Assembly (NCBI GenBank): GCA_030220185.1
Contig: JASPKZ010001231.1
Location: forward strand, 62,001-126,000
Direction of reading: 5' to 3'
Length of the DNA stretch: 64,000 bases
Source: Diploptera punctata
Taxonomy: Eukaryota > Arthropoda > Insecta > Blattodea > Blaberidae
Positions 8,887 through 20,059 of this stretch are shown piece by piece. The position numbers and the translations under genes are program-made. Below the pieces are notes generated by a model, which had not been told where the DNA came from, ran no database searches, and saw only the letters and a program-made list of their open reading frames with translations. Each line of letters opens with the position of its first letter. Position 1 is the stretch's first letter.

Positions 8887-11318
8887 TAGGGTTGACAGAC
8901 ATCTGTGTCCATATTGTACTTTTTAAAATATGATCAAATGTCCGTATTTTCTTGTTTAGATATAGAAAAAAGTCAAAAGATTACATAGTTTAAATTTCTT
9001 TTACTAGATGGCATCACCATGAAGCTAAAGCGATATTGCCCTAAACAGTATTCTAATAACCTTGCAATGTGTTGACTGCTCCTTGCTCCGGCTATACCAC
9101 CCCAATCAGTATTCTAATAACTCTGCAATGTGTTGGCTATGCTCCTTGCCTGTGCTTCACTAGGTCATTTGCCTGGTGTTCTTTGTGTGTGTATGGCGTG
9201 GATTTTCCCATGTTTACGGCACATACAAGTCACTAAAATGCTGGAGAGGAAATGTGTTTTTTCAAGTGACTTACAAAAAAATAAATATCCATTTCTAAAA
9301 AGAAATAATCAGAGTGGGAACAAAGATGAAGTTATGTGTTCATTTTGTAACTCACAATTTTGAATTGCATTTGGTGGCCGTAGAGACATAAATAAGCACA
9401 CGGGAAGTCAGAAGCATTGTAACGCTGTTAATGCTTCTAGTGTAAGCAAGACAGTGGATATATTTTTTTAAGAATAAAGTTGCAAAGCCTGAAGATTTAC
9501 AGTGTGCTGCTCGAGAGGAAACTTTTGTTTATCATTCCATGCACCATGGTTTGAGCTTCAATTCGGGTGATTGTGAGTCGAAATTGATAAATAAATTGTA
9601 TGATAAAAAGTTTACATGTGGAAAAACAAAAAGTGAGGCAATAGCAGTTAATGTGATAGCCCCATTTGTGAATAGGAATGTTCAAACTGAACTTCAAGCT
9701 GCTAATTTCATTACCATAACCATAGATGCTTCCAATAGGTTAGATTTGAAGATGGTTCCTGTACTAGTGAGATATTTCATCCCAACTATTGGGGTTAAAA
9801 TCAGCTTGTTAGAATTTGAAGACATTAGTGGCGAAACTTCAGAGATATTATCAGAGCATGTTATGAAAACTTTGCAGAACAATAATCTCAAGGACAAAAT
9901 AGTATCATATTGTGCTGATAACACAAACACAAATTTTGGAGGTGTGAAAAGGCAAGTGAAACCAAATATTTTCAGCAAACTGCAGAATGAACTAGGAAGG
10001 AAAGTGCTAGGTATTGGTTGTGCACACATTGTTCATAATTGTGTCCAGAATGCTGCAGATCAGTTACCCATCATTGAAGTTATTGTTGTGAAAATCTACA
10101 AATTATTCTATATCTACACTGTGAGGATAGCTCAGTTGAAGTTCTCTGTTATAGCAGTACCAGATTTCTCAGCCTTTTATCAGCAGTCCACAGAATCTTG
10201 TCAATTTACGATGGTCTGAAATCATTCTCCCTCTCTTAGAGTAGCAATGCATGCCCAAGAATAATAAGGAACTTTTTCCAAGATCCTTCCAATGAAGTGT
10301 ACTTGTTTGTTCATGCTTCTTTGCAACTTTTCAATGATACTGTGCTTGAGATGGAAAGAAGTGATATTTCTGCTACCGAGGTCTCTTTAAAGTATCAGAA
10401 ATTAAAAGAGAAGCTCATATCTATGAGAAAAACACAGGTTCATCCCTCAGGCAGCTAAACAGAAGTAGGCAACATTGGTCCATGAAGGTGACATGATGCA
10501 GGAAGATTTTGAAGAAAGTGTTGTGAAGTTTTATAATCAGTGCATTTCATATCTTGAACTGTGGGAGGGTAGTTTTGATGGCGCTGAGCAGTTTTCTTGG
10601 TTCAAAATAGGTTTGTCATATGAATTAGAGTGGAACCGTGTTGAAAAATCAGCTGAGTTTATAAATTCAATTGTTTCTAGTGAAATTCTTGCTGTAAACA
10701 TTGACAAACTATTTGATGAAATAGTGATTGTAAATCTTATGCTTAAGAAAATTAAAGAAAATGGTGACGACACAAAACTGAAGGATGTAAATCTGTGGGT
10801 TGAGCTTTAAAAAAAAAATTGAAAGCAAGTGATACAAACAAAATGAATTTTGAGAGAATCTTGGAATTTATTTACTGTCTTCCAGGTACTTCTGCTCCTG
10901 TAGAAAGTGTGTTTTCTTTGATGCAAAGTATTTGGACACCCGAAAGAAATAGGCTCCAGGTGAATAAGGTAAAGGCCTTGCTGCAAATTATGGTTAATTA
11001 AAATTATTCATGTCCAGATTTCTAGGACTTCATCAAAGAAAACACTTCTTTTTTAAATCAGGTACATTCATCAGGAAAATATGTTAACGATGTGAATTTT
11101 AATGTTAATTGATACCATGTGTTAAAATAAGTTATTGAATTAGCCTTTCAGTTTGAAATATTTTATTATTGTTATGAAAGTAGTTTCACATTAGTGGTTA
11201 TAACAATATTAATTGGATAGTATTAATCAACTTTCGTAGACTTACTAAAATTATTTGCCTGATAAATGGGAAAAATAAATATGTCCATATTTTTGGGTCC
11301 AGAATTCTGGCAACCCTA
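8887..11318 (+). mobile_element. hAT transposon, 2.43 kb, 8-bp TSD
   Basis: Terminal inverted repeats start TAGGGTTGACAGA on the left and TAGGGTTGCCAGA (reverse complement of the right end), with a second shared block GTCCATATT further in. Flanking 8-mers CCAATTTG (8879-8886) and CCAATTCG (11319-11326) are a TSD with one mismatch, as expected for hAT. A plus-strand transposase relic fills the interior. Confidence 0.85.
9240..11001 (+). pseudogene. hAT-family transposase, decayed
   Basis: A BED-like zinc finger comes first (CSFCNSQF then an in-frame stop and INKHTGSQKH, 9337-9420). The largest intact block (9539-10219) has FITITIDASNR, IVSYCADNTNTNFGG and GIGCAHIVHNCVQNA, as in ZBED/hAT transposases. 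The C-terminal dimerisation end reads GTSAPVESVFSLMQSIW near 10886. Stops and frameshifts after the zinc finger, near 9470, near 10220 and at 10808 mean it is not functional. Order and spacing fit one transposase of normal size. Confidence 0.8.
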
Positions 11319-11452
11319 CCAATTCGGTATCGTGAATACACGCAACTTTATGAGGTGAGATACATAAAAACATTTTCTCCAACTCATTTATAAATTGAAA
11401 ATACCTCCTAGTGTTACTTCTCACTTTAATTTTGATTAAAGAGATTATGCAT

Positions 11453-12612
11453 ATTTATTTGTAACAGATAATTAAATATTTTGTGTAATGGGAATCATCC
11501 AGAATCCATTATTTCCACTCGCTTTTTCATTATTCCTCTGAATTTTATATAGTTAAGATTGACAAATTATTATAAGTCGAGCAGCTGAACATTTGAAAGA
11601 CAAAGGTAGAAAGATTAAATAGAAATCTATATATTATTAATACATGAAGGAAAAAACTTTGTACCCCTTTTTAAACACATTTTGCGCACGGAGGAGTGTG
11701 ATATTTGGCATAATTAAAGTTCATATATAAAAGAGTGCAGAAAAATAAAATTTATGTGTAATATGTGTTACAAATAAATTAAATTAAACAAAATAAAATA
11801 AATTGTCTCTAAGGAATTTATGAGTATTATTCGTTAATTTGTGTATTCATTCATTTGTTTACATTCATACTGAAAATGAATTTTTGCAAAAAAGAAAATT
11901 GTGCAGCAGCAATGTGAATTGACTTACTATCGCATATTTATTATTAGTGGTTTAAGAAAAGTGAGTACATTTTATTATTTAAATTTAAATTAAACCCTAT
12001 CCAATCTTGGTTTCAGTAATTTCATTACACATTTTTTTATATTTACATATTCACACCTATTTCCATTATGCCTCGACATAGAACATTGATGGGTTGGAGG
12101 AAGAAGGTATATTTATTCCCCTACACATAATAATAGACCAAATGCAAATTTAAATAGTATACAAATGTCAAATGATGCATTATTGTTTTTTAAATATGGC
12201 TTAGCCAAGCTATACCAAATATTTCCTATCGTTTGTATTTTTAAAATAAATAAAAAATTAATTCATAATGACATTCGTGACAAATTAAAAAATTTAATGA
12301 GTTGTGGTCGAATTTTGACTGCTTGTCAACCACTAGTGTTGATAAAATTTGATTACGTCCATATTTTTCAATTAAAGATACCTTTAGATTTAGAATGTTT
12401 GTCACATTTGATTTAAATATAAAGATAGAAAGTGTATCAATGTATTTATTAGTAATCACTCAGTAATCAGTGTACAAAGTCTCATAAAACAGATTTGGAT
12501 ATATGAGGAGCTTATTTTCAAAATGTCTTGTCCATTTTCATAAATTTCTGGGATGTAATCTAAGGTCACTATTTTGCAGTAAACAAGAGTCTGTATGATT
12601 ATAATAATTTTT
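11453..12612. other. AT-rich non-coding DNA
   Basis: No exon, RNA or repeat could be recognised in this 1.16 kb. Confidence 0.5.
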
Positions 12613-12945
12613 AATCACTTTCAATCTATATTCATTTTTTTTTTAAATTTTATGTTACACCATTGAGGCTATATTTTATTATAAATTGTATATACCTTTT
12701 TTCTTATGTATTTTTACACTCCGTCTTCCTTAATTTTTCTTTATTATTCTTATCTTATTCCTGTGAATCTTTTTGGAGTTTTACTCCATCTTCATGACTT
12801 TCAAAGCTTTTGTCATGAAGATGGAGTAAAACTCCGAAAATCTTCACAGGAATAAGATACATGGAATAATAAAGAAAAATTGAGGAAGACAGATTGTAAA
12901 AATACATAAGAAAAAAAGGTATATACAATTTATAACCACTTTCAA
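12613..12945. mobile_element. Fold-back element 4 (non-coding, PLE-type tail)
   Basis: Near-identical 12-mers AATCACTTTCAA (12613-12624) and AACCACTTTCAA (12934-12945) flank a palindrome (12679-12935, centre near 12805). The left end carries the reversed tail (TGTTACACCATTGAGGCT, 12653-12670), matching AACCTCATAGTGTTA of the siblings. The arms keep stem II and GAAA of a hammerhead (GGAGTAAAACTCCGAAA, 12823-12839), but the 5' core reads ATGAAGA, with C3 lost. No coding sequence. Confidence 0.65.
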
Positions 12946-13100
12946 CACAAGTTTAACTGGACCCATAGCTTAAATTCCCTCCCGGAGAACTTGTTCCTTG
13001 GATTTTCCTGCTAAAAATCCATTGTCCCCAGTTGGGTTTTAATCTGCAACTCTCAGGATTAGAGGCAAAGAACATAACAACTAGACCACCGAGGTCAATC
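12946..13100 (-). repeat. tRNA-derived SINE, family 2
   Basis: Minus strand: tRNA-like start GACCTCGGTGGTCTAGTTGT with a decayed B box (GCAGATTAAAACCC), then a body shared with 27780-27860 (CTCCGGGAGGGAATTTAAG against CTCTGGGAGGGACTTTAAG). It lies directly next to fold-back 4. Confidence 0.6.
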
Positions 13101-13195
13101 ATTTATAATGTAAGGATGGTAAAGAACTGGAAGATTATATAACATTGTCATTATTCTAGCAGAAGTTTCTAAGACCATTATGTATGTATATGTGT

Positions 13196-13853
13196 GTGAG
13201 ATCAGTTTAGTAGTGGAAGGCAGACGCGGAGATTTTACTATACACTGCTGATGCACTCGCAGCGGGGAACAGACAGCGTAGGTTCACGGTGGTACAACCA
13301 CATACATTTTTGTAAGTATTTTACAAATTGTCGTACTTACCAACTTTATTGAAGCAGGTGTTGGAACTATTCACCTTCATTGTCCATACATTTTTGACAC
13401 CTCTTCATAAAATTTGTTGTACATATTATGGAGTGTTGAACGTGATGGAATTTTTACACCCGGGTATCATGTTTCAAAACGTCTTCGTACTTGGCTGGCA
13501 GACTGAGTTAATAAATATTGTTCATAAATAAATACACATTGTTTAGTAGAAAAAAATATTAGCCATTATACAGTTTTCACCCATACGCACGTGATTCACT
13601 TTACACTTATATTTTATAAGATCCAAATTTTAAAATTGAAATAACTTATACACATGTCATTCAGTTTACATTATACACACGTCATTCAGTTCACAAGGAA
13701 AAGCGATCAAGCACCTTATCTGCTTGAGGTACACTATCTGACTGTGGCCGTGAACTCGTAAACTGCTGAGTCAGCGCATATTTCAGGTCCCATGCCTTTG
13801 TTATCGCACAGCACAAACCCCGCGTCTGCCTTCCACTACTAAACTGATCTCAC
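13196..13853. mobile_element. MITE with 34-bp perfect inverted repeats
   Basis: 13196-13229 and 13820-13853 are exact reverse complements (starting GTGAGATCAGTTTAGTAGTG). The 658-bp element has no transposase and an interior unrelated to the other repeats here. The flanks are (GT/AT)-rich, so the TSD and therefore the superfamily cannot be read. Perfect TIRs suggest a recent insertion. Confidence 0.8.
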
Positions 13854-13859
13854 TGTATA

Positions 13860-14431
13860 TATATGCCTCTATTTTTAAGAATATTAACAATAAGTATGAA
13901 AGAAATTCAACTGTTTTCATGTAAAAGAACTTAAGTGTATTATAACATTCAAGAATAAGTTAAAGTGTGTCTATGTTACATAATTAAACTTTAACTTAAA
14001 AACTTAACCATTTCTCAAAAACACAGTTATTGTGGACTTAGTTATTTTTGTCAGAACAGTGGTGGCAATTTGGATGAAATATTACAAAATTCCCCACATT
14101 ACAGTTCTGAAGATCAGTATTATATCTCTTCAGTTTTCATATAGCTGTTGACATGTGGTGGGAGAAAATGTAATATTTCATTCATTTACCCATCTTTTCT
14201 TTGTGATATATATTTATAGATTTATTAAGATTATGTCAGTTTATATTATGCTGCTTTTGGCTTAAAAATATTAAGATTGAATATGAGTAGTCAGTATTGT
14301 AATTTGATAAACAGAAGTATGGATTGTGTTTGTACAACTGAATTATATCTTACCTGTAATTCTGGTTGCCACTCTGGAAGAACCCTTGTAATATTAATCA
14401 TGATGTTATAATACAATTAATTTCAACACAG
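13860..14431. other. Intron-like sequence upstream of the AT-hook exon
   Basis: AT-rich DNA ending in TAATTTCAACACAG, a usable 3' splice site just before the open frame at 14432. Confidence 0.5.
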
Positions 14432-14919
14432 GAACAAAATGGCAAGATCGACAAGACATAACTGTGACTGTAGTGAGTGGAGTTGGAGCGGTAAGGAAAC
14501 GAGGACATCCGAGGAAGAAAGACATTGGAACATTGCCTCTGCCACCAAAAACTGTTACACCACCATCTCAGCAGATTCAAGGAACAGTATCAGGTTCAGC
14601 CACTGTTACAATCATTGAAGAATATGTTCCAGCTTCTTTGACTTCCCAACAAGCTTCTATTCTGAATGCAGCATCTGCAAATCTTGAACAGCCACAGAAT
14701 TCTCGAGCATATAATTTAATGGGCACTCCTCCTTTAGACTTATTTGGAGTATGCCCTAATGTTCGTGTTAAGAGACGTTTTATAACTCCAGAACAAAAGC
14801 AAAGACAACTGGAACTTGCAAGAGCAAGAAAAAAGAGATTCCGAGAGAGATTGAAGGAGAAAGCATTATTACAGAAAAAAACTGCAGAATTGTCTTTCAT
14901 TGCAAAGACATCTGAATAA
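14432..14919 (+). CDS. Alternative terminal exon, AT-hook-like, psq/lola-type gene
   Basis: The exon begins after acceptor TTTCAACACAG (AG at 14430-14431) with two bases completing a codon, then reads TKWQDRQDITVTVVSG and stops at TAA 14917-14919. VRKRGHPRKKD (about residues 20-30) resembles an AT-hook with the central R of GRP replaced by H. The C-terminal third is strongly basic and helical (RRFITPEQKQRQLELARARK onward), suggesting a DNA-binding or coiled segment. There is no zinc finger or psq domain. The codon phase at its start equals that of the psq exons downstream on the same strand. A host gene exon is well supported by the long clean frame; the gene identity is inferred. Confidence 0.75.
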
Positions 14920-14954
14920 TTAATGTAGCTGTGTAAGTTTAATTTTTGTAAACT

Positions 14955-15320
14955 TAATTAGAATTCAAAACAGAGAATTTGGGCCAAAGAGAGACAAACA
15001 AATAGATAATAGTGAACTACATGATCTTTATGGGAAACCGGATATAATAAGAACAGTTAAGTTTCATAGACTGCTATGGGCAGGACATGTGACACAAATT
15101 GAGAATGAAAGGAGGATTAAAACATCTTGTAGGAAAGCCAGAAGGAAAGCACTCTGTAGGTGGGTTAGGAATGAAGTGGAAGAATTATGTTAATCATGAC
15201 TTGAGGAAAGTAAATTATAAGGGAATGATTGGAAAACATTAGCTCAGGATAGGGGTGTATGAGGAGCTTAGGTCCACATGGCCATGAACCTCCATGTTCA
15301 ATAGTCCCAGTTAGTTAAAC
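14955..15320 (+). pseudogene. LINE 3' end (RTE/jockey-like RT C terminus)
   Basis: Plus-strand frame reads ELHDLYGKPDIIRTVKFHRL, then LLWAGHVTQIENERR, then a broken GRP-rich region, DWKTLAQDR and a 3' UTR; all are hallmarks of the tail of an insect non-LTR retrotransposon. Several frameshifts. A shorter copy of the same 3' end (GAGCTAATCTCCATGCGGTC) is at 37935-38010. Confidence 0.65.
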
Positions 15321-16150
15321 AGTTTTTTTTTTTTTTTTGCAATAGTCACTTTAACTCCATGATATTTCAAAATTGAAAAAAAAAATTGTACACTGTTGTT
15401 ACTATACATAAAAATATTTATTTATTATTTATTTTATTGCAGTGGTGTTTGACAGTTGTCATTATATAACAAACAATAACAGGAAAGTTATTAAACGTTC
15501 ATCATTTTTTACCTGGCCTCCTGGTATCTGTCCATGAAATACATGAAAATATTAATGTGGGACTCTTCAAGGTTTCAATATATATCTCAAATTCAGTTCA
15601 GTATATTTGCCTATGGGTGCCTCTGGTGGCATATGAAGAATATCCAGCCTGTAGTCGATTTTATGACATATGTTGTTTGTATGTCTTCTATGATGCGAGT
15701 TTATGGCATATCTTTGCAGTGCTTTAAGTCCAGTATTTCCTTAACTCTTGAAAGTTGTAACATACATTCTCTCTCTGTCTTTGATGTACCTCATAAGAAA
15801 TAATGTTATAGGAAACAACAGCAAGGAAGAGAGTCATCATATCATGATGGCCTATCCAACAATTGGGAAATGCCATTTAAAAATGTTCAAATGTCAAAGC
15901 TCGAATGGGATGGGGCAACATCTTGCTGAGTTACTATTCTTGACAGCATGACTGCTATCATCAATGGCATACCAAAGTTCTCTAATGTAAATGTTATCAT
16001 TGATAGTATTATCTTGAAACAAAAATAGTTCCACATTGCAATTTTTCATAATACCGCATAAAATGTTGATATTTGGGCTATCTTAAAAGTGTTCTTTTAA
16101 TGCTTGGGGGTTTTCTGAACCCCAAATGTACACAATGTGGCATATCACTT
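15321..16150. other. Unassigned sequence beside the minisatellite
   Basis: Contains a poly(T) run (15322-15338). Minus-strand pieces such as DNTINDNIYIRELWYAIDDS (about 15957-16016) look once-coding and may belong to the same decayed element as the repeat array, but no family is recognised. Confidence 0.35.
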
Positions 16151-16154
16151 TCCC

Positions 16155-17635
16155 TTAAATATGAAAGATGTTTTTTTCTGAAAATATGTGCAATGTAAAA
16201 GTTTTGTTCAGCAATGCATTCCAGCATAGTGTTTCCAAAGGGAGATCATTTTGATGGCTCAATAGGATTGATTTCTCTGAAAACATGTGCATTGTAATAG
16301 TTTTGTTCAGCAATGCAATCCAGCATAGTGTTTCCAAAGGGAGATCATTTTGATTGCTCAATAGGATTGATTTCTCTGAAAACATGTGCAATGTAATAGT
16401 TTTGTTCAGCAATGCAATCCAGCATAGTGTTTCCAAAGGGAGATCATTTTGATTGCTCAATAGGATTGATTTCTCTGAAAACATGTGCAATGTAAAAGTT
16501 TTGTTCAGCAATGCAATCCAGCATAGTGTTTCCAAAGGGAGATCATTTTGATTGCTCAATAGGATTGATTTCTCTGAAAACATGTGCATTGTAATAGTTT
16601 TGTTCAGCAATGCAATCCAGCATAGTGTTTCCAAAGGGAGATCATTTTGATTGCTCAATAGGATTGATTTCTCTGAAAACATGTGCAATGTAAAAGTTTT
16701 GTTCAGCAATGCAATCTAGCATAGTGTTTCCAAAGGGAGATCATTTTGATTGCTCAATAGGATTGATTTCTCTGAAAACATGTGCAATGTAATAGTTTTG
16801 TTCAGCAATGCAATCGAGCATAGTGTTTCCAAAGGGAGATCATTTTGATTGCTCAATAGGATTGATTTCTCTGAAAACATGTGCAATGTAAAAGTTTTGT
16901 TCAGCAATGCAATCCAGCATAGTGTTTCCAAAGGGAGATCATTTTGATTGCTCAATAGGATTGATTTCTCTGAAAACATGTGCAATGTAAAAGTTTTGTT
17001 CAGCAATGCAATCCAGCATAGTGTTTCCAAAGGGAGATCATTTTGATTGCTCAATAGGATTGATTTCTCTGAAAACATGTGCAATATAAAAGTTTTGTTC
17101 AGCAATGCAATCCAGCATAGTGTTTCCAAAGGGAGATCATTTTGATTGCTCAATAGGATTGATTTCTCTGAAAACATGTGCAATGTAAAAGTTTTGTTCA
17201 GCAATGCAATCCAGCATAGTGTTTCCAAAGGGAGATCATATGTGCAATGTAAAAGTTTTGTTCAGCAATGCAATCCAGCATAGTGTTTCCAAAGGGAGAT
17301 CATTTTGATTGCTCAATAGGATTGATTTCTCTGAAAACATGTGCAATGTAAAAGTTTTGTTCAGCAATGCAATCCAGCATAGTGATTCCAAAGGGAGATC
17401 ATTTTGATTGCTCAATAGGATTGATTTCTCTGAAAACATGTGCAATGTAAAAGTTTTGTTCAGCAATGCAATCCAGCATAGTGTTTCCAAAGGGAGATCA
17501 TTTTGATTGCTCAATAGGATTGATTTCTCTGAAAACATGTACAATGTAAAAGTTGTTTTGTTCAGCAATGCAATCCATCATAGTGTTTCCAAAGGGAGAT
17601 CATTTTGATTGCTCAATAGGATCGATTTCCAGCAT
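16155..17635 (-). repeat. 99-bp minisatellite, about 14 units
   Basis: Successive units such as those at 16241, 16340 and 16439 are spaced exactly 99 bp. Because 99 is 33 codons, a minus-strand frame stays open (LLNKTFTLHMFSEKSILL... repeated) over 16155-16709, 16716-17228 and 17236-17568. One break is a C-to-T change making TAG near 16714; the other is a deletion of about 35 bp at 17239. The frame continuous with the flanking coding relic has a TGA in every unit. The open frame is therefore probably a by-product of the period, not a selected protein. Confidence 0.85.
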
Positions 17636-17965
17636 ATTTTTTAACATGTATGCAGTTAAAATTTCTGAGGTGTCAACTGTATTTTATCATTCCAAGAACT
17701 TTTGCTGCTTGTCTGACAGACTTTCATTGAATTTTAAAATTATCTGTACATTTTCTACAACCTGTTCTGGATGCAGGAATATCACCATTGTCTTCTTTTA
17801 GAATGCTGTTGATTGCCAAAACTGATCGCACCACTTCTTTATAGTCTTGAGTGTTGGAAGGTGCTTATTGAACACACGACGAAAGGTGTTGTTGCACTTG
17901 AGTAATGCATTTTGTTTCTACATAACATCACACAGGCTCGTTTCAAATCACCAATGTAAAAACAA
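17636..17965 (-). pseudogene. Decayed transposase-type fragment (HTH/DUF4817-like)
   Basis: Minus-strand translation gives FRRVFNKHLPTLKTIKKWCD, then after one stop PEQVVENVQIILKFNESLSD, similar in order to the helix-turn-helix (DUF4817-type) region that precedes some insect DDE transposases. It leads after two stops into LTAYMLKNMLEIDPIEQSK and the first minisatellite unit in the same frame. So the array seems to have grown from the coding part of this element. Family call is tentative. Confidence 0.4.
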
Positions 17966-18202
17966 TCCATAGTGTCACTGCAGCTCTGGTGCACCATACA
18001 ACATGTACTTGCTAAGCTTTTATTTCTCTTCCATCGGAATCACAGGTGTACAATCTGAAATGTAAAAGTAAAAGACTTCCAAAAAGTTGCAGTGTCATGT
18101 TGGACACAATGTATTTTGAACTTTTATAGGAAAAATCACTATGAGATTTAATTAAGATTTAAATGAAAATTCTTTATACCTCACCTCATATCCAGTCATC
18201 TA

Positions 18203-18244
18203 ATTACACCAATTTCAAAACCTAGGTGGTTTCATTTTCTGTAA
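18203..18244 (-). ncRNA. Decayed hammerhead motif (fold-back 5, left arm)
   Basis: Minus strand: TTA, then CAGAAAA in place of CTGAAGA, stem II AAACC...GGTTT, GAAA, a TTGGTG stem III and TAA. Two core bases are lost, so activity is unlikely. Confidence 0.45.
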
Positions 18245-18301
18245 TATATCTACCGACAGTAAGAAGCAGTTCTCCTGAATGACATAACATCAGTCGAGAT
18301 T

Positions 18302-18342
18302 TTACTGAAGATGAAACCACCTAGGTTTTGAAACCGGTATAA
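18302..18342 (+). ncRNA. Hammerhead ribozyme motif (fold-back 5, right arm)
   Basis: Stem I TTA (18302-18304), consensus core CTGAAGA (18305-18311), an extra T, stem II GAAACC-ACCTA-GGTTTT, GAAA (18330-18333), self-complementary ACCGGT, triplet GTA with predicted cleavage after 18339, and stem I TAA (18340-18342). All invariant core bases are present, a good candidate for self-cleavage. Confidence 0.75.
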
Positions 18343-18400
18343 TTATAAGACTGGATATTAGGTGAGGTATAAAGAATTATAATTTAAACAATGTATTTTG

Positions 18401-19100
18401 CTTATAATTTCTTGGAACCTGATCTTTAAGAGTGTATATCTCCAAGAGTTTTATAAGCTTAAAATTCACTAACCAGGCTGGTTTCAATCATTGATATTCA
18501 TGTCCATTGTTGAATGAAATATCAGTGAATCACTCAGACAAGTTCAATAAAAAATTTGTATTTCGGTAAATTTCCCTACCCTGTAACACTTACCCAGAGC
18601 ATAGGTCCTCATAAAAACAGCTTCTTGTTCATTCTGTTCTGAGTTAAAACCTTCACTCTACTCTTTCCATTCTCATTTCTCTTTTGTATGATTATTTTTT
18701 AAGACTTTTGTGACCTTTCCCTCTCTTTTTGCTCCAGTGTTTAAAAAAAATTGGCTTGTCTATAGCATTCTAGCTTTTCTGTAAAGTATGGCCAATCTAT
18801 CTTTATTTCCTCATTATTTGATCATCTATGAATAAGTTTCATTTTTATTTCATTAATGCAGAGTATTATTTATGTAAGATTATTGTGCTTGTGTAATATA
18901 TTCTAAACATAAACCCACTTAAAATATAAAAACCCTAAGAAGGGGAGAGAACCCCCAAAGGAAAAGAAGGCTAAATATAATAGAATTTTCATTATTGATT
19001 AAAAAGGTTTAATGCAAATTCTAATAGCAAAATGTCCATTCATATTTTTAAATCTCTTAAATAGAAGGTTGATTTATATAAAATAGTTAAATTTTTTTTA
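18401..19100. other. Non-coding DNA
   Basis: No gene or repeat recognised. Confidence 0.5.
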
Positions 19101-19101
19101 G

Positions 19102-19745
19102 TATTTAACTCATGCCCCAAATGGGAGTCAATGGCCAATAATGTTTCAATGAATATTATTTTACAACCAATGGCAGTTGTGTTTCACCTCAATATTTATC
19201 AAATTCTGTTTACCAAAATAAAGAAAGCTCCTCCTTTTTAATATTCTGAAAAGGTCAGAGCATTATTTTGCAGTGACTAACTCTCCAACAATTATGTTAA
19301 ATATAGCAAATAATGAACAGATTCCTTCGAATTACACATTTAATAATTCTGTGTTCAATAATTGTGTTTTTAAATAATTATTTTACTGAATTGTTTCCTA
19401 AAAAATAATTAATAACCTATAATGTTGGTTATAATAAACAGTTTGATGTGTTTCATTTTTCCTCCACTAGAGCATATTCTTGCAATATTGCAATCCTATT
19501 TGGCAATAAATAATATGATCAAGTTGCAGTTGATAAACAAATGAAACATAACCAAACATTTCTCATTTGTTTTCTAACATCGCCATTTACATTAAATATA
19601 TAAATATTTAAAAATAACTATATTTAAATAATGATTTGTGAATAGACAGCTTAATTTTATTCATTAAATAGTCCTAACAAATTCCACTCCTGATTTCCAA
19701 ATCCTCGAGATAAATTAGAAATCACTCGTGGCATTATGATTATTT
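19102..19745 (+). repeat. Repeat A copy 1 (hairpin-ended, unclassified)
   Basis: Starts TATTTAACTCATGCC and ends in a hairpin made of CCACTCCTGATTTCCAAAT and its mirror ending GTGGCATTA. Copies at 37378-37825 (inverted) and 55210-55785 show the same ends. No coding capacity. Insertion of the third copy inside a LINE proves mobility, but no superfamily signature is visible. Confidence 0.65.
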
Positions 19746-20059
19746 TGTTATAACATAATTTTACATTTCAGCACTAGATGTTTGTTTAGCATGTATTACT
19801 TAAGATTGTAATTTTTTTAAAGTACAATTTAGAGACAGACTGAAAATAAGAGGATACAGTTTGTCCGCAATAGAATTTTAGGATATTGTATGGAGTATTC
19901 ACATCGTTTTTGAGTTTTCTGACTTACTGACAAGAATCATAATTTACCCATATGTCCCTAGTTTACATTTTTGCAATAATTAACATCTGTGTGTGTTTCT
20001 GATTTATAAGTAGCGCAGGCATTAGATAACAATTTTTAACTCCTCACTACAAACTTCTA

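Larger units (their letters stand above)
8755..11452. mobile_element. Fold-back Penelope-like element 3, split by a hAT transposon
   Basis: Direct repeats AGATTATGCAT at 8755-8765 and 11442-11452 bound an inverted pair: left arm AATGAGTTGGAGAAAAT...ACCTCACCTCATAAAG (8772-8823) and right arm CTTTATGAGGTGAG...CTCCAACTCATT. The extra tail (ATACCTCCTAGTGTTACTTC) is on the right, near 11401. The hAT element at 8887-11318 sits at the fold centre, so the fold-back is older than the hAT. No PLE coding remains. Confidence 0.75.
18106..18400. mobile_element. Fold-back element 5 (non-coding PLE type) with 13-bp TSD
   Basis: ACAATGTATTTTG at 18106-18118 and 18388-18400 flanks a 269-bp palindrome. The left end holds the reversed tail (AGGAAAAATCACTATGAG, 18128-18145). 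Arms begin ACCTCACCTCATATCCAGTC on the left and mirror it on the right. No protein is encoded; both arms hold hammerhead sequences. Confidence 0.8.

Noticed and set aside
16155..17568. Three minus-strand open frames of 110-184 codons as a repeat-protein gene
   Set aside because: They follow from a 99-bp period; the frame joined to the flanking coding relic has a TGA in every unit, and no start, splice or domain evidence supports a gene.
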